NCBI GenBank assembly: GCA_963828555.1 | Contig: CAWHEL010000002.1 | Location: 62,001-126,000, forward strand | Reading direction: 5' to 3' | From: JADJPO01 sp963828555 | GTDB lineage: Bacteria; Actinomycetota; Actinomycetes; Actinomycetales; Kineosporiaceae | Length of the DNA: 64,000 nt | In this document: in pieces, positions 17,804 through 25,801 of the stretch | Layout: every line of letters begins with the position of its first letter | Position numbering within the stretch: the first letter of the stretch is position 1 | The notes under the pieces: model-generated | Told to the model about the DNA's origin: nothing | The model's input: the letters and a program-made list of their open reading frames with translations, nothing else | Databases searched by the model: none | Position numbers and translations under genes: made by a program

Positions 17804-18483
17804 GCCGGCCGGAGGCGTCCGCCGCCGACCCTGCACCCCGCCGACGCCGGCTGGAGCCGGACGCGCGCCGGCAGCAGATCCTCGGCTGCGCCGTCCGCCT
17901 GTTCGGCGAGCACCCCTATGACGAGGTGTCCAGCGGTGACATCGCCCGGGAGGCGGGGGTGGCGCGCGGGCTGGTGAATCACTACTTCGGCACCAAGAAG
18001 GACCTCTACCTCGAGGTGGTCAGAGTGCTGGCCACGATCCCTGATGTCGCCCTGACCGCCCTGCCCGAGGGTGACCTGCAGACCCGGGTCGACGCGGCCG
18101 TCACCTGGTTCCTGGACGCCGTGTCGCGCCACGCCAAGCCCTGGCTGGCCGCGATCGCGGACAGCGGGGCGAGCCGCAACCCGGACGTGGCAGCCGTGAT
18201 CGCCGAGGCCGACGAGGTCACCGTCGACCAGATCCTGCGGGTCGCCCTGCCCCAGCCGCGGGCCGCCACCGAAGAACTGCGGGCCGTCGCCCGTGCCTAC
18301 GTGCAGTTCGCCCGCAGCGGCGCGGTCGAGTGGCTGGTCCGCGAGTCGCTGACCCGCGATCAGGTGCATGTGCTGCTCGGCCAGACCCTGGTCACCCTGT
18401 TGTCGGACACCTTCCCGCAGGTCGAACAGGCGGGGTCGCGCAGGGTCAGGCCTCGACCAGCGTCTTCAGCGTGGCCAGGCTGA
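17800..18483 (+). CDS. TetR-family transcriptional regulator
   Basis: 227 residues from a GTG that overlaps the GMC oxidoreductase stop (GTGA), so the two are coupled. The N-terminal arm is Arg-rich. The helix-turn-helix covers about 47-70 (DIAREAGVARGLVNHYFGTK), and the rest is the all-helical ligand/dimer domain. Being co-transcribed with the GMC gene, and with paired inverted repeats in the divergent promoter upstream, it most likely represses both this operon and the beta-oxidation operon until a lipid-derived ligand binds. Its last 38 bases overlap the convergent SRPBCC gene. Confidence 0.9.
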   Translation: MSRPEASAADPAPRRRRLEPDARRQQILGCAVRLFGEHPYDEVSSGDIAREAGVARGLVNHYFGTKKDLYLEVVRVLATIPDVALTALPEGDLQTRVDAAVTWFLDAVSRHAKPWLAAIADSGASRNPDVAAVIAEADEVTVDQILRVALPQPRAATEELRAVARAYVQFARSGAVEWLVRESLTRDQVHVLLGQTLVTLLSDTFPQVEQAGSRRVRPRPASSAWPG

Positions 18484-18877
18484 CCCGCAGGGTCTCGCCC
18501 ACCTCTCGTTCGAGCTGACCGGCGACGGCGAACACCGCCGCGCCGCTGAACTCGTAGGTGGAGGCGATGGTGGTGCTGCCCTCCCCGGGGGTGACCTGAT
18601 AGGTCGCGGTCAACCCGATGCCCATCGGCCCGTTGCCCTTGAGCACCACCCGGCGCGGCTCCTCGAGCCCGTCCACCGTCCAGCGCACCTCGGCCGGCAT
18701 TCCCATCACCCGCAGCCGCTGGCCGAAGGAGGTTCCGGGGGCGAACGCCGTGGGCGGCTCGCCGATGAACCCCTGGTGGTTGTCCACCCAGCTGCTGAAC
18801 CGGGCCGGGTCGGCGAGGACCGCCCAGGCTTGCTCGGGCGTCGCCATGACTTCGATCTGTGCGCTCACACTGGCCAT
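18446..18877 (-). CDS. SRPBCC family protein (polyketide cyclase/START-like)
   Basis: 143 residues. It opens with the family pattern VSAQIEVMATPEQAWAVLAD, then FSSWVDNHQGF, and ends with a long C-terminal helix, giving a helix-grip fold with one hydrophobic cavity. Such proteins bind lipids or polyketide-like ligands; no catalytic residue can be named. The gene is convergent with tetR and the two coding regions overlap by 38 bases at their 3' ends. A second, different SRPBCC gene is at 55299-55733. Confidence 0.85.
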   Translation of the reverse strand: MASVSAQIEVMATPEQAWAVLADPARFSSWVDNHQGFIGEPPTAFAPGTSFGQRLRVMGMPAEVRWTVDGLEEPRRVVLKGNGPMGIGLTATYQVTPGEGSTTIASTYEFSGAAVFAVAGQLEREVGETLRVSLATLKTLVEA

Positions 18878-19065
18878 GGCGTCACGCTACTGCCGGGTAG
18901 CCACTCGGGCCACGGGCACGAGGTACCGTGTGCGTCACCGATCGACGCCCTCGTCGCCGCCGCCGGAGGACCTGGTGCCTTTGGTCCTATCGTGAGAACG
19001 CGTGACAAGCCTCAACGTTGGCCTTCACCACACACTCGCACGTACCAAGAAGGGACTGGACCACC

Positions 19066-19545
19066 ATGACTCGTTCGGTGATCGCGGTGGGGGTCGACGA
19101 CAGCGAGAGCAGCCACCAGGCTCTGGCGTGGGCGGCCCATGAGGCGCTGCGCCGGGGCTCCACCCTCGAACTCGTGACCACCTGGGGCCTCGACCATTCC
19201 ACCATCGGCCCCAACCACTCCGGCCCCGCCGAGGGCCAGAGCCTCGAGCAGGAGGCCGAGGCGGTCCAGACCCGGGCGGTCGCAGCCGTGCTCGCCGACA
19301 TGGACCCGTGCCCGGAGGTTGCCCACGTCGTGGTGCAGGCCAGCGCGGCCGACGCCCTGCTCGCAGCCTCCGCCGAGGCCGACCTGATCGTGGTCGGCAC
19401 CCACGCGCGGGGTGCGGTACGCACCTTCCTGTTCGGGTCGGTCAGCCAGACCCTGATCAAGAGCAGCCGGTGCCCCGTCGTGGTGATCCCGCCGTCCGCC
19501 ACGGACGGTGCTGCGGCCGACGAGCTGGACGCCGGCGACGCCTGA
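19066..19545 (+). CDS. Universal stress protein (UspA family)
   Basis: 159 residues, single Usp domain. It starts SVIAVGVDDSESSHQALAWA and ends with the nucleotide loop VVGTHARGAVRTFLFGSVS followed by SRCPVVVIP. In ATP-binding members the loop is G-x2-G-x9-G-S; here the second Gly is Ala, so ATP binding is likely but not certain. The ATG at 19066 is preferred over upstream in-frame starts because Usp proteins begin a few residues before the first beta strand, and AAGAAGGGA lies upstream. A perfect hairpin follows at 19680. Confidence 0.9.
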   Translation: MTRSVIAVGVDDSESSHQALAWAAHEALRRGSTLELVTTWGLDHSTIGPNHSGPAEGQSLEQEAEAVQTRAVAAVLADMDPCPEVAHVVVQASAADALLAASAEADLIVVGTHARGAVRTFLFGSVSQTLIKSSRCPVVVIPPSATDGAAADELDAGDA

Positions 19546-19679
19546 GCGAAATCAGACAGATAAGGGTGGCCTGACGTTGCCGACGGTCATACGGAATCGG
19601 TGTCTACCTGGGCAAATGAATGCCAACTTTTACTCTGCGTAGTAGCACTTGGCAATCTCGGTAGCATGTGACAGGCTCT

Positions 19680-19714
19680 CTGGTGCACCGACGCCACTGG
19701 CGTCGGTGCACCAG
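19680..19714. terminator. Perfect 17-base-arm hairpin between convergent genes
   Basis: CTGGTGCACCGACGCCA (19680-19696) is mirrored exactly at 19698-19714 around a single C. It lies between the convergent universal stress gene and HNH gene and probably terminates both. A separate short repeat TGCCAA/TTGGCA flanks 19621-19654. The rest of 19546-19776 holds no gene that I can support. Confidence 0.7.
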
Positions 19715-19776
19715 TTTGCGCGCCTGCAGCGCAGACCTCCTGGCAACGTTTTCCTTAGGGCGGCAACCGCACACGC

Positions 19777-20271
19777 CTACGCGACCTCTTGCAGGAACTC
19801 GTCCCAGGCGGGGTCGCGGTGGTCGACCGCACGGACCAGCCAGGCCGCTCCGCGAGGGGCGTAGGCGCGTACCCGCAGTGACCAGCCCTTCTCCTCCGGA
19901 GTCCGGTTACCCTTCGCGTTGTTGCAGCCGACGCAGCATGCCACCAGGTTCTCCCAGGAGTCCTTGCCACCGCGGCTGCGCGGCATCACGTGGTCGACCG
20001 TGGTCGCGTGGGCGCCGCAGTAGGCGCACCGGTGACCGTCCCTGCGCAGCACCCCGCGCCGGGACACCGGTACAGCCCTGCCGTGCGGAGCCCGGACATA
20101 GCGGGCGAGCAGGATCACCGTGGGCCGGGGCAGGGTCAGCGACCCACCGACAACCGGGGTTCCGCCGTGCGCGACCACCGTGGCCTTGCCTGCGAGCACG
20201 AGCACGATCGCCCGCCGGAACGACACGACAGAGAGAGGTTCATACCCGGCATTGAGCACCAGGGTGCGCAT
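19777..20271 (-). CDS. HNH endonuclease
   Basis: 164 residues from the ATG at 20271, which follows a purine-rich stretch; a GTG three codons upstream is possible. The nuclease core is intact: Cys82-x2-Cys85, Asp93-His94, Asn108 and Cys113-x2-Cys116, the zinc-ribbon HNH arrangement. This is a widespread actinobacterial family with N-terminus MRTLVLNAGYEPL; it stands alone here, with no methylase, intein or phage gene nearby. It probably nicks or cuts DNA in a housekeeping or repair role, which is not established. It is convergent with the universal stress gene. Confidence 0.88.
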   Translation of the reverse strand: MRTLVLNAGYEPLSVVSFRRAIVLVLAGKATVVAHGGTPVVGGSLTLPRPTVILLARYVRAPHGRAVPVSRRGVLRRDGHRCAYCGAHATTVDHVMPRSRGGKDSWENLVACCVGCNNAKGNRTPEEKGWSLRVRAYAPRGAAWLVRAVDHRDPAWDEFLQEVA

Positions 20272-20574
20272 GACCCCCACCCCCTTTCCCTTCGGGACGC
20301 TCGCCTGGCTGGCGACGTCGCGACCACAGCGGCCGGGCGGCCGCCTGTGACAACGTGGAGAGCAGGAACCGCCCGGGACGGCGAAAGGCGCCGCCCCCGC
20401 GGGGACGACGCCTTGTTCTGCCGCACGCGACTACTCGGTGGCACCGCACTGGAGAGTGCGGCGGCCACACTGCGAACCGCGTCGTGCATCGAGACCTCCC
20501 GGGCAACGCCTGCGCGCTGTCGGGAACAGCCTAGGGACGAACCGTGGATCGGCCCAGACTTTTTTCTTCCGTGA
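20272..20574. other. Intergenic region without a supported gene
   Basis: This 303-base stretch lies upstream of the HNH start and downstream of the NlpC/P60 stop. Reading frames across it have shadow-like composition. Near 20561 there is a TTTTTT run (an A-tract in the NlpC transcript) with no convincing stem. I see no RNA gene. Confidence 0.5.
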
Positions 20575-21573
20575 TCAGCCGGTCACGCGGCGGTAGACGA
20601 CCTTGGCGGAATAGATCTTGCGCTTGGTGATCGCTTTGCCGCTGCGCGGAGAGTCGATCATCATACCCTTGGAGATCACGATGCCCATATGGGTGGCGTA
20701 GCCGCCGCTGACGAAGAAGACCAGGTCGCCGGCGCGAGCCTCCGACGCCGGGATCGGCTTGGTGGCGTTCATCTGCTGCTGCGCCGTACGCGGCAGCTTG
20801 ATGCCGACCTGACGGAAGACGTACTGCACATAGCCGGAGCAGTCGAAACCGGCGGCCGTCGTGCCGCCGTAGCGGTACATGACGCCCAGGTAGCGGGACG
20901 CGATGGCCAGCACGGCCGATCCACGGGCACCGGCCGCCACGGTCGCCGGCTTCACAGCGGCCTTGGCGGTGGACACCGCAGCCTTCGGCTTGACCGCGAT
21001 CTTGGCGATTGCGGCCTTGGGCTTGACGGCGACCTTCGGGGCCACGGCCTTCGGCCTGGCCACGATCTTCGTCACAGCCTTGGGCGCGACCACGGCAGCA
21101 GCGCGCTGCGCGGCGACCTTCGTGGCAGCAGCCCGTGCGGCCTTGGCCGCGGCCCGGGTGGTGGTGGTCGCGGTGAGGGTGCCCTGGTCGAACACCACGG
21201 CAGCCGCAGCGGGGGCGGTCAGCGGCGCAGCCTGGGTCAGCCCACCCCGCGAACCGACGAGAGAGGAAGCCCCAGTCAGGGCGGAAGCCCCGGTCAGAGT
21301 GGAGGCCCCGGTCAGCCGGGCCGACAAGGCGTCGGCACCGAGCAGCGGCAGACTGGCCGACTGCGGATTGCGATTGAGGGGCTGTTGCACCACGGCTCCC
21401 GCCGGAAGGGCGAGGGAGGCGACCAGACCAGACGACACGGCGATCGCGGCGCCGCCGCGGCCGAAGGCCTCGACGTGGTCGCCGACGACCTGAGTGAGGC
21501 CGGTACTGATGGTCGACAGGGGCGTGGTCGCTCTGCTGGACGCGCGATGGCGCGCCGTGGCGCGATCGGTCAC
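20575..21573 (-). CDS. Secreted NlpC/P60 cell-wall endopeptidase
   Basis: 332 residues from the GTG at 21573, preceded by GGAGAGG. An N-terminal export region (LVASLALPAGAVV, about 50-64) leads to a TGASxL repeat and an Ala/Lys/Val-rich arm with KPKA units (about 130-215) that should bind anionic wall polymers. The C-terminal NlpC/P60 domain (about 220-332) has Cys245 in FDCSGYVQY and His about 295 in THMGIV. It would cut peptide stems of peptidoglycan during growth or separation. The leader carries a c-di-AMP riboswitch, tying wall hydrolysis to c-di-AMP. Confidence 0.92.
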   Translation of the reverse strand: MTDRATARHRASSRATTPLSTISTGLTQVVGDHVEAFGRGGAAIAVSSGLVASLALPAGAVVQQPLNRNPQSASLPLLGADALSARLTGASTLTGASALTGASSLVGSRGGLTQAAPLTAPAAAAVVFDQGTLTATTTTRAAAKAARAAATKVAAQRAAAVVAPKAVTKIVARPKAVAPKVAVKPKAAIAKIAVKPKAAVSTAKAAVKPATVAAGARGSAVLAIASRYLGVMYRYGGTTAAGFDCSGYVQYVFRQVGIKLPRTAQQQMNATKPIPASEARAGDLVFFVSGGYATHMGIVISKGMMIDSPRSGKAITKRKIYSAKVVYRRVTG

Positions 21574-21586
21574 GGTATGCCTCTCC

Positions 21587-21813
21587 GGACGCCTACGAGG
21601 TCAGCTGTCGGGTTCGGATGGGAGAAGTCACCCGGCCGGGAACCTCTCTGCAGCAACGACTCTCCGTTGCCACCGAGATGCTCTCGGCTTCACCCCAAGG
21701 GGCCTCGGACTGCCGGCCCCACCCGAAGGTGCGGCCCCGTGGCCCCGGTATTGGGTCCCCCGCCTCTGCCAGCGGTGTGTGGCGTCTCCGGTCGGTGGCA
21801 GAGCTCGGCGTCC
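21587..21813 (-). ncRNA. c-di-AMP riboswitch (ydaO/yuaA type)
   Basis: Read on the minus strand the leader shows the conserved blocks of this class in order: GGCGGGGGACCCAA, then TTGGGGTGAAGCC, then CGAACCCGACAGCTGACC followed by CTCGTAGGCGTCC. The closing P1 stem pairs GGACGCC (21807-21813) with GGCGTCC (21587-21593). The ribosome site GGAGAGG follows P1 by two bases, and the GTG of the NlpC gene is at 21573. c-di-AMP binding is expected to turn the gene off, as in streptomycete rpf-type wall hydrolases. Confidence 0.93.
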
Positions 21814-21952
21814 GCCCGGAGGCTTTCCTCAGGAAGGGGAAAGCGTTCCGCACGCTACCCGAGGCACACCGGCAATGTCACATCTTGGTAACCACAATTC
21901 CGCGTGTCGTACACAACATGGCGGACTGTGCTCACGGCGTGTAAGCCGACTC

Positions 21953-22651
21953 TCACGGAACCCGGTCGACGAAGACGTGCTGGGCGTCCGTGAGCCCGAG
22001 GTCCACCTCACCACCGTCACCGCGCACCCGGATGGTGTTCCCCACTCGCACGGCGACCACCCGGCGGCCCGGCCGCAGAGCTGCCCTGACCAGCTCCGAC
22101 AGGAGCACGCTGTCGCTCTGCAGCGGCTCGCCGAGCCGGCGCACCACCAGGGTCAGTTCCTCGCTCGGCGCGCTCGTGCCGACGGCGTCGGTCAACGCGT
22201 GCACCCCCTGCCGGAACCCGTCGGAGGGAGAGCCACCCAACTCGGCCAGACCCGGGATCGGATTGCCGTACGGCGACTCGTGGGGATCGGTGAGCAGGGC
22301 GAGCAGCTTGCGCTCGACCCGGTCGCTCATCACGTGCTCCCAGCGACAGGCCTCCTCGTGCACGAACTCCCACTCCAGCCCGATCACGTCGAGCAGCAGC
22401 CGCTCGGCGAGCCGGTGCTTGCGCATCACGCGGGTCGCCTTCTCGCGGCCGTCGTCGGTGAGCTCGAGGTGGCGGTCGTCCGAGACGTGCAACAACCCGT
22501 CCCGCTCCATCCGGGCCACGGTCTGGGAGACCGTCGGGCCGGAGTGCCCGATCCGCTCGGCGATCCGGGCCCGCAGCGGAACGATCCCCTCCTCCTCGAG
22601 CTCGAAGATCGTTCGCAGGTACATCTCGGTGGTGTCGATCAGGTCGCTCAC
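21953..22651 (-). CDS. ideR: Iron-dependent repressor of the DtxR/IdeR family
   Basis: 232 residues, the size of DtxR/IdeR. Metal ligands fall at the DtxR numbers themselves: Met10, Cys102, Glu105 and His106 for the primary site, His79, Glu83 and His98 for the ancillary site. The winged helix (about 25-60) and a C-terminal SH3-like domain are present. Cys102 favours iron sensing over the manganese MntR type. With Fe(II) it should repress siderophore and uptake genes, none of which is nearby. It is divergent from the photolyase gene. Confidence 0.93.
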   Translation of the reverse strand: MSDLIDTTEMYLRTIFELEEEGIVPLRARIAERIGHSGPTVSQTVARMERDGLLHVSDDRHLELTDDGREKATRVMRKHRLAERLLLDVIGLEWEFVHEEACRWEHVMSDRVERKLLALLTDPHESPYGNPIPGLAELGGSPSDGFRQGVHALTDAVGTSAPSEELTLVVRRLGEPLQSDSVLLSELVRAALRPGRRVVAVRVGNTIRVRGDGGEVDLGLTDAQHVFVDRVP

Positions 22652-22742
22652 CCTGCGCCACTCCTCCCGGGTAGGCCACGACAGCGCTGCCCGCCTGATT
22701 GTTGCCCATCAGCGCTCACGCGCGGACTTCCCGACGGCTGGC

Positions 22743-22748
22743 TAACCT
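22743..22748 (+). promoter_or_regulatory. Probable -10 box (TAACCT) of the photolyase gene
   Basis: TAACCT ends six bases before the GTG start at 22755, with no ribosome site, which fits a leaderless transcript. Confidence 0.5.
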
Positions 22749-22754
22749 CGCCGG

Positions 22755-24170
22755 GTGACCACCTCCATTCTGTGGCTCCGCCGCGACCTTCGCCTGAGCG
22801 ACCATCCGGCCCTGCTCGCGGCGGGCGAGGCCGGTAGCCGGGTACTCCCCCTGTTCGTCGTCGACCCCGCACTCTGGCAGCCCTCGGGAGCACCGCGCCA
22901 GATGCTGTTGGTGCGCTCGCTGCAAGCCCTCGACGAAGCCCTCGACGGGCACCTCGTCGTCCGGCACGGCGACCCGGTGCAGGTCGTGCCCGAGGTCGCG
23001 GCGCAGGCCGGCGCCCGCGCCGTCCACGTGACCGCGGACGCCGGGCCCTACGGACGCCGCCGGGACGAGCAGGTGGCCCAGGCACTGCAGGCGGCGTCGG
23101 CGGCGCTGGTGCGCACCGGCACTCCCTACGCGATCGGTCCGGGCAGTCTGCTCAAGGGCTCGGGAACGCCGTACCAGGTGTTCACCCCGTTCCGGACGGC
23201 GTGGCTGCGGCACGGCTGGCCGGCCCCAGCGCCCGCCCCGAACGACCCCCGCTGGGCGCGCGGGGTCGACAGTGAACCGCTGCCCGCCGAGCCGGAACTG
23301 GAGGGGCTGGCCCTGCCCCCCGCCGGCGAGGCGGCGGCCCGGGCACGGTGGGAGCAGTTCCGCGACGGCGCCCTCACCGGCTACCGGGACGGCCGCGACC
23401 TCCCCGGGGTCGACGCGACGTCCGCCCTGTCGGCACACCTGAAGTACGGCGAGATCCACCCCCGCACCCTGCTCGCCGACCTGGCCCGCCATCAGGGGGC
23501 CGGCGCCGAGACGTTCCGGTCGGAACTGTGCTGGCGCGAGTTCTACGCCGACGTGCTCTGGCACCACCCGCACTCTGCCCGTGCCTACCTGCGCGCCGAG
23601 TACGCCCGCATGAGCTACGACGACCCCGGCGTCCCCGGGCAGGCCCAGGACCGCCTGGTGGGCTGGCAGGAGGGCCGGACCGGGTACCCGTTCGTGGACG
23701 CCGGGATGCGTCAGCTGCGGGCCGAGGGGTGGATGCACAACCGGGTGCGGATGGTGACCGCCAGCTTCCTGGTCAAGCATCTGCACCTGGAGTGGCAGCA
23801 CGGGGCCCGGTACTTCATGCGCTGGCTGCGGGACGGCGACCTGGCCAGCAACAGCCACGGCTGGCAGTGGACGGCGGGCTCCGGCACCGACGCCGCGCCC
23901 TACTTCCGAATCTTCAACCCGGTCACCCAGGGATTGCGGTTCGACCCGGACGGCACCTATCTGCGCCGCTACCTGCCCGAGTTGAGGCACCTGAGCGGCT
24001 CAGCCGCCCACCAGCCGTGGGAGGCCACCGACGGGTATGCACACGGCTACCCGCCCCGGTTGGTCGACCTCGCCGCCGAGCGGGCCGAGGCGCTGCGCCG
24101 GCTGGCGGTGCTGCGCGCCGAGACCGCGGCGGCGGCCCCCGCGGTGCCCGGCGCACAGGTGAGCCGGTGA
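22755..24170 (+). CDS. phrB: Deoxyribodipyrimidine photolyase (cryptochrome/photolyase family)
   Basis: 471 residues. The N-terminal antenna domain starts ILWLRRDLRLSDHPAL. The FAD domain has LSAHLKYGEIHPRTLL, ELCWREFYADVLW, GWQEGRTGYPFVDAGMRQL, GWMHNRVRM and the C-terminal DGDLASNSHGWQWTAGSGTD, matching class I CPD photolyases. It repairs pyrimidine dimers with blue light and FADH. Start is a GTG just behind a -10-like box. Its stop overlaps the GTG of the next gene (GTGA), so the thioesterase-like gene is coupled to it. Confidence 0.95.
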   Translation: MTTSILWLRRDLRLSDHPALLAAGEAGSRVLPLFVVDPALWQPSGAPRQMLLVRSLQALDEALDGHLVVRHGDPVQVVPEVAAQAGARAVHVTADAGPYGRRRDEQVAQALQAASAALVRTGTPYAIGPGSLLKGSGTPYQVFTPFRTAWLRHGWPAPAPAPNDPRWARGVDSEPLPAEPELEGLALPPAGEAAARARWEQFRDGALTGYRDGRDLPGVDATSALSAHLKYGEIHPRTLLADLARHQGAGAETFRSELCWREFYADVLWHHPHSARAYLRAEYARMSYDDPGVPGQAQDRLVGWQEGRTGYPFVDAGMRQLRAEGWMHNRVRMVTASFLVKHLHLEWQHGARYFMRWLRDGDLASNSHGWQWTAGSGTDAAPYFRIFNPVTQGLRFDPDGTYLRRYLPELRHLSGSAAHQPWEATDGYAHGYPPRLVDLAAERAEALRRLAVLRAETAAAAPAVPGAQVSR

Positions 24171-24943
24171 GGGCTGCCGGCGGCGTGCTCGTCGTCCCGC
24201 GGCGGTGCTGCGGCCCGGCGACCTCGGGCAACGGGGGCTGGACCTGCGGCTCCCTGGCCGCGCGCCTCACCGGCGGCCGGGAGGACACCGGGAGCGTGCG
24301 GGTGCGGCTGTCCGCTCCCCCGCCGCTGGACGTCCCGATGGCACTGGAGCCGTTCACCACCGCGGACGGCGCCGCCGCCCTGCGGATGAGCGCCGGTGAC
24401 ACCCTGGTGGCCGAGGCGCAGCGCACCGACGTCCTCCCCGATCCGGTACCACCGATGTCCGGTGACCCCGAGCAGGACTTCCTGCTGGCCCAGCAGGCCG
24501 GGTCGCGCTACCCCGGGCGGGTCGAGCATCCCTTCCCGACCTGCCTGGCCTGCGGCCCGGCCCGGGCGGAGGGGGACGGCCTGCGGCTGGAGCCGGGCCC
24601 CGCCGATCCGCCCGACGGAACCACGAGCGCCGCCTGGTCGCCGCATCCGGCCTTCGACAGCGGTGACGGCCGGGTGGACCTCGCCGTCACCTGGGCCGCC
24701 CTGGACTGCCCCGGCGGCTGGTCGGCGGACATGGTCGGGCGGCCGATGGTGCTCGGCACCATGACCGCTACCGTGCTGCGCCGGCCGGCCGTGGGTGAGC
24801 GCTGCGTCGTCCGCGGCGTCGCCGCCCCGGGATCGGGCCGCACCGTGCCGACCCGGAGCACCCTGTACGGCGCGGACGGCCAGGTGCTCGGACTGGCGGC
24901 GCAGATCTGGGTCGTGGTCGATCCGCGAGCCTTCACCGGCTGA
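24167..24943 (+). CDS. Thioesterase-superfamily-like protein (unknown substrate)
   Basis: 258 residues, GTG start overlapping the photolyase stop. The N-terminal half is a beta-rich domain. The middle has FPTCLACGPARAEGDGLRL (about 125-145), a motif of a large uncharacterised actinobacterial family related to PaaI-type hotdog proteins. The second half has LDCPGGW and ends in strands fitting a hotdog fold. It may hydrolyse or bind an acyl thioester, but this is inference from fold only. Coupling to photolyase is conserved-looking yet does not explain its role. Confidence 0.6.
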   Translation: MRAAGGVLVVPRRCCGPATSGNGGWTCGSLAARLTGGREDTGSVRVRLSAPPPLDVPMALEPFTTADGAAALRMSAGDTLVAEAQRTDVLPDPVPPMSGDPEQDFLLAQQAGSRYPGRVEHPFPTCLACGPARAEGDGLRLEPGPADPPDGTTSAAWSPHPAFDSGDGRVDLAVTWAALDCPGGWSADMVGRPMVLGTMTATVLRRPAVGERCVVRGVAAPGSGRTVPTRSTLYGADGQVLGLAAQIWVVVDPRAFTG

Positions 24944-25045
24944 GGACGGCGACGGATCGGTGCATCTGGATCCTGCACACGTGGCGAAGAGGGAGTGACA
25001 GCGACGCTCGCCCCTGGCGAGCACCCCCGACGAAAGGTGTTCATC

Positions 25046-25711
25046 ATGAGCTCGACCCGCCGAATCGTGGGACTCCTCAGCGGACTCGCCATTGCCGCCG
25101 GAACCGGCCTGGCCGCCGCACCGGCAGCCTCCGCCGGCACCCACGACTGCCCACCCCCGAAGCCGGCACACACCCCGGGCACCACCTCGCTGGCCTCGGT
25201 ACTGACCTCGGACGGCAACCAGTTCGACCGCAACTGGCGCGACTACGACATCGTCACCGAAGCGGTGCTCGCGGTCCTGAAGGCCAAGCCCTCCTCGCCG
25301 GTCAAGGTACTCACTGACGGGTCGGCGCCGCTGACCACCTTCGCGCCCACCGATGCCGCGTTCCAGCGTCTGGTCAAGGACATCAGCGGGAAGTGGGTCG
25401 CCAAGGAGAAGGACGTCTTCGCAGCCGTGGCCGGTCTGGGCATCGACACCGTGGAGACCGTGCTGCTCTATCACGTGGTGCCCGGTGCGACGATCACCGC
25501 CAAGGACGCCGCGAAGGCCAATGGCGCGGTGCTGACCACAGCGCAGGGCGGCAAGATCACCGTGAAGGTGAGCAGGGCGGGGATCCGGCTGAAGGACGCC
25601 GACCGCAACAGCCCCGACCCTCGGGTGATCGCGGTGGACATCAACAAGGGGAACAAGCAGATCGCTCACGGCATCAACCGGGTGCTGCGCCCGATCGACC
25701 TGCCGCACTAG
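25046..25711 (+). CDS. Secreted fasciclin-domain protein
   Basis: 221 residues. A signal peptide covers about 1-30 (Arg-rich start, AIAAGTGLAAA core, cleavage after ASA). One fasciclin (FAS1) domain follows, with LTTFAPTDAAFQRL (about 95-108), a central helix, VLLYHVVPGATI and INRVLRPIDLP at the end. FAS1 domains mediate adhesion; MPB70-like proteins of mycobacteria are similar single-domain secreted forms. GAAAGG precedes the ATG at 25046 by eight bases. A perfect hairpin follows the stop. Confidence 0.9.
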   Translation: MSSTRRIVGLLSGLAIAAGTGLAAAPAASAGTHDCPPPKPAHTPGTTSLASVLTSDGNQFDRNWRDYDIVTEAVLAVLKAKPSSPVKVLTDGSAPLTTFAPTDAAFQRLVKDISGKWVAKEKDVFAAVAGLGIDTVETVLLYHVVPGATITAKDAAKANGAVLTTAQGGKITVKVSRAGIRLKDADRNSPDPRVIAVDINKGNKQIAHGINRVLRPIDLPH

Positions 25712-25729
25712 ATCGCGGGCCCACGCGAT

Positions 25730-25765
25730 CGGGCGGTCAGGGTGGAGACTCACCCTGACCGCCCG
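25730..25765. terminator. Perfect hairpin terminator between convergent genes
   Basis: CGGGCGGTCAGGGTG (25730-25744) pairs exactly with 25751-25765 around GAGACT. It lies between the stops of the fasciclin gene (25711) and the RTX gene (25802) and can serve both. Confidence 0.8.
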
Positions 25766-25801
25766 GACCCACGGATCCCTGTGCCGGTCGCCCGGCAGAG
25801 G

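Noticed and set aside
16160..17836. Long minus-strand open frame across the GMC oxidoreductase gene
   Set aside because: It is antisense to a gene with clear FAD and GMC motifs, is rich in Arg/Gly/Ala/His as expected of a high-GC shadow frame, and matches no family.
19546..19776. Possible tRNA or small RNA in the AT-richer gap after the universal stress gene
   Set aside because: No cloverleaf or CCA-compatible acceptor stem could be built; the only strong structure is the 17-base hairpin.
19777..20271. HNH endonuclease as part of a restriction or phage system
   Set aside because: No methyltransferase, integrase, portal or terminase gene is nearby, and this family is widespread as a lone chromosomal gene.
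22716..23990. Long minus-strand open frame across the photolyase gene
   Set aside because: It is antisense to a well-supported photolyase; composition and lack of motifs mark it as a shadow.
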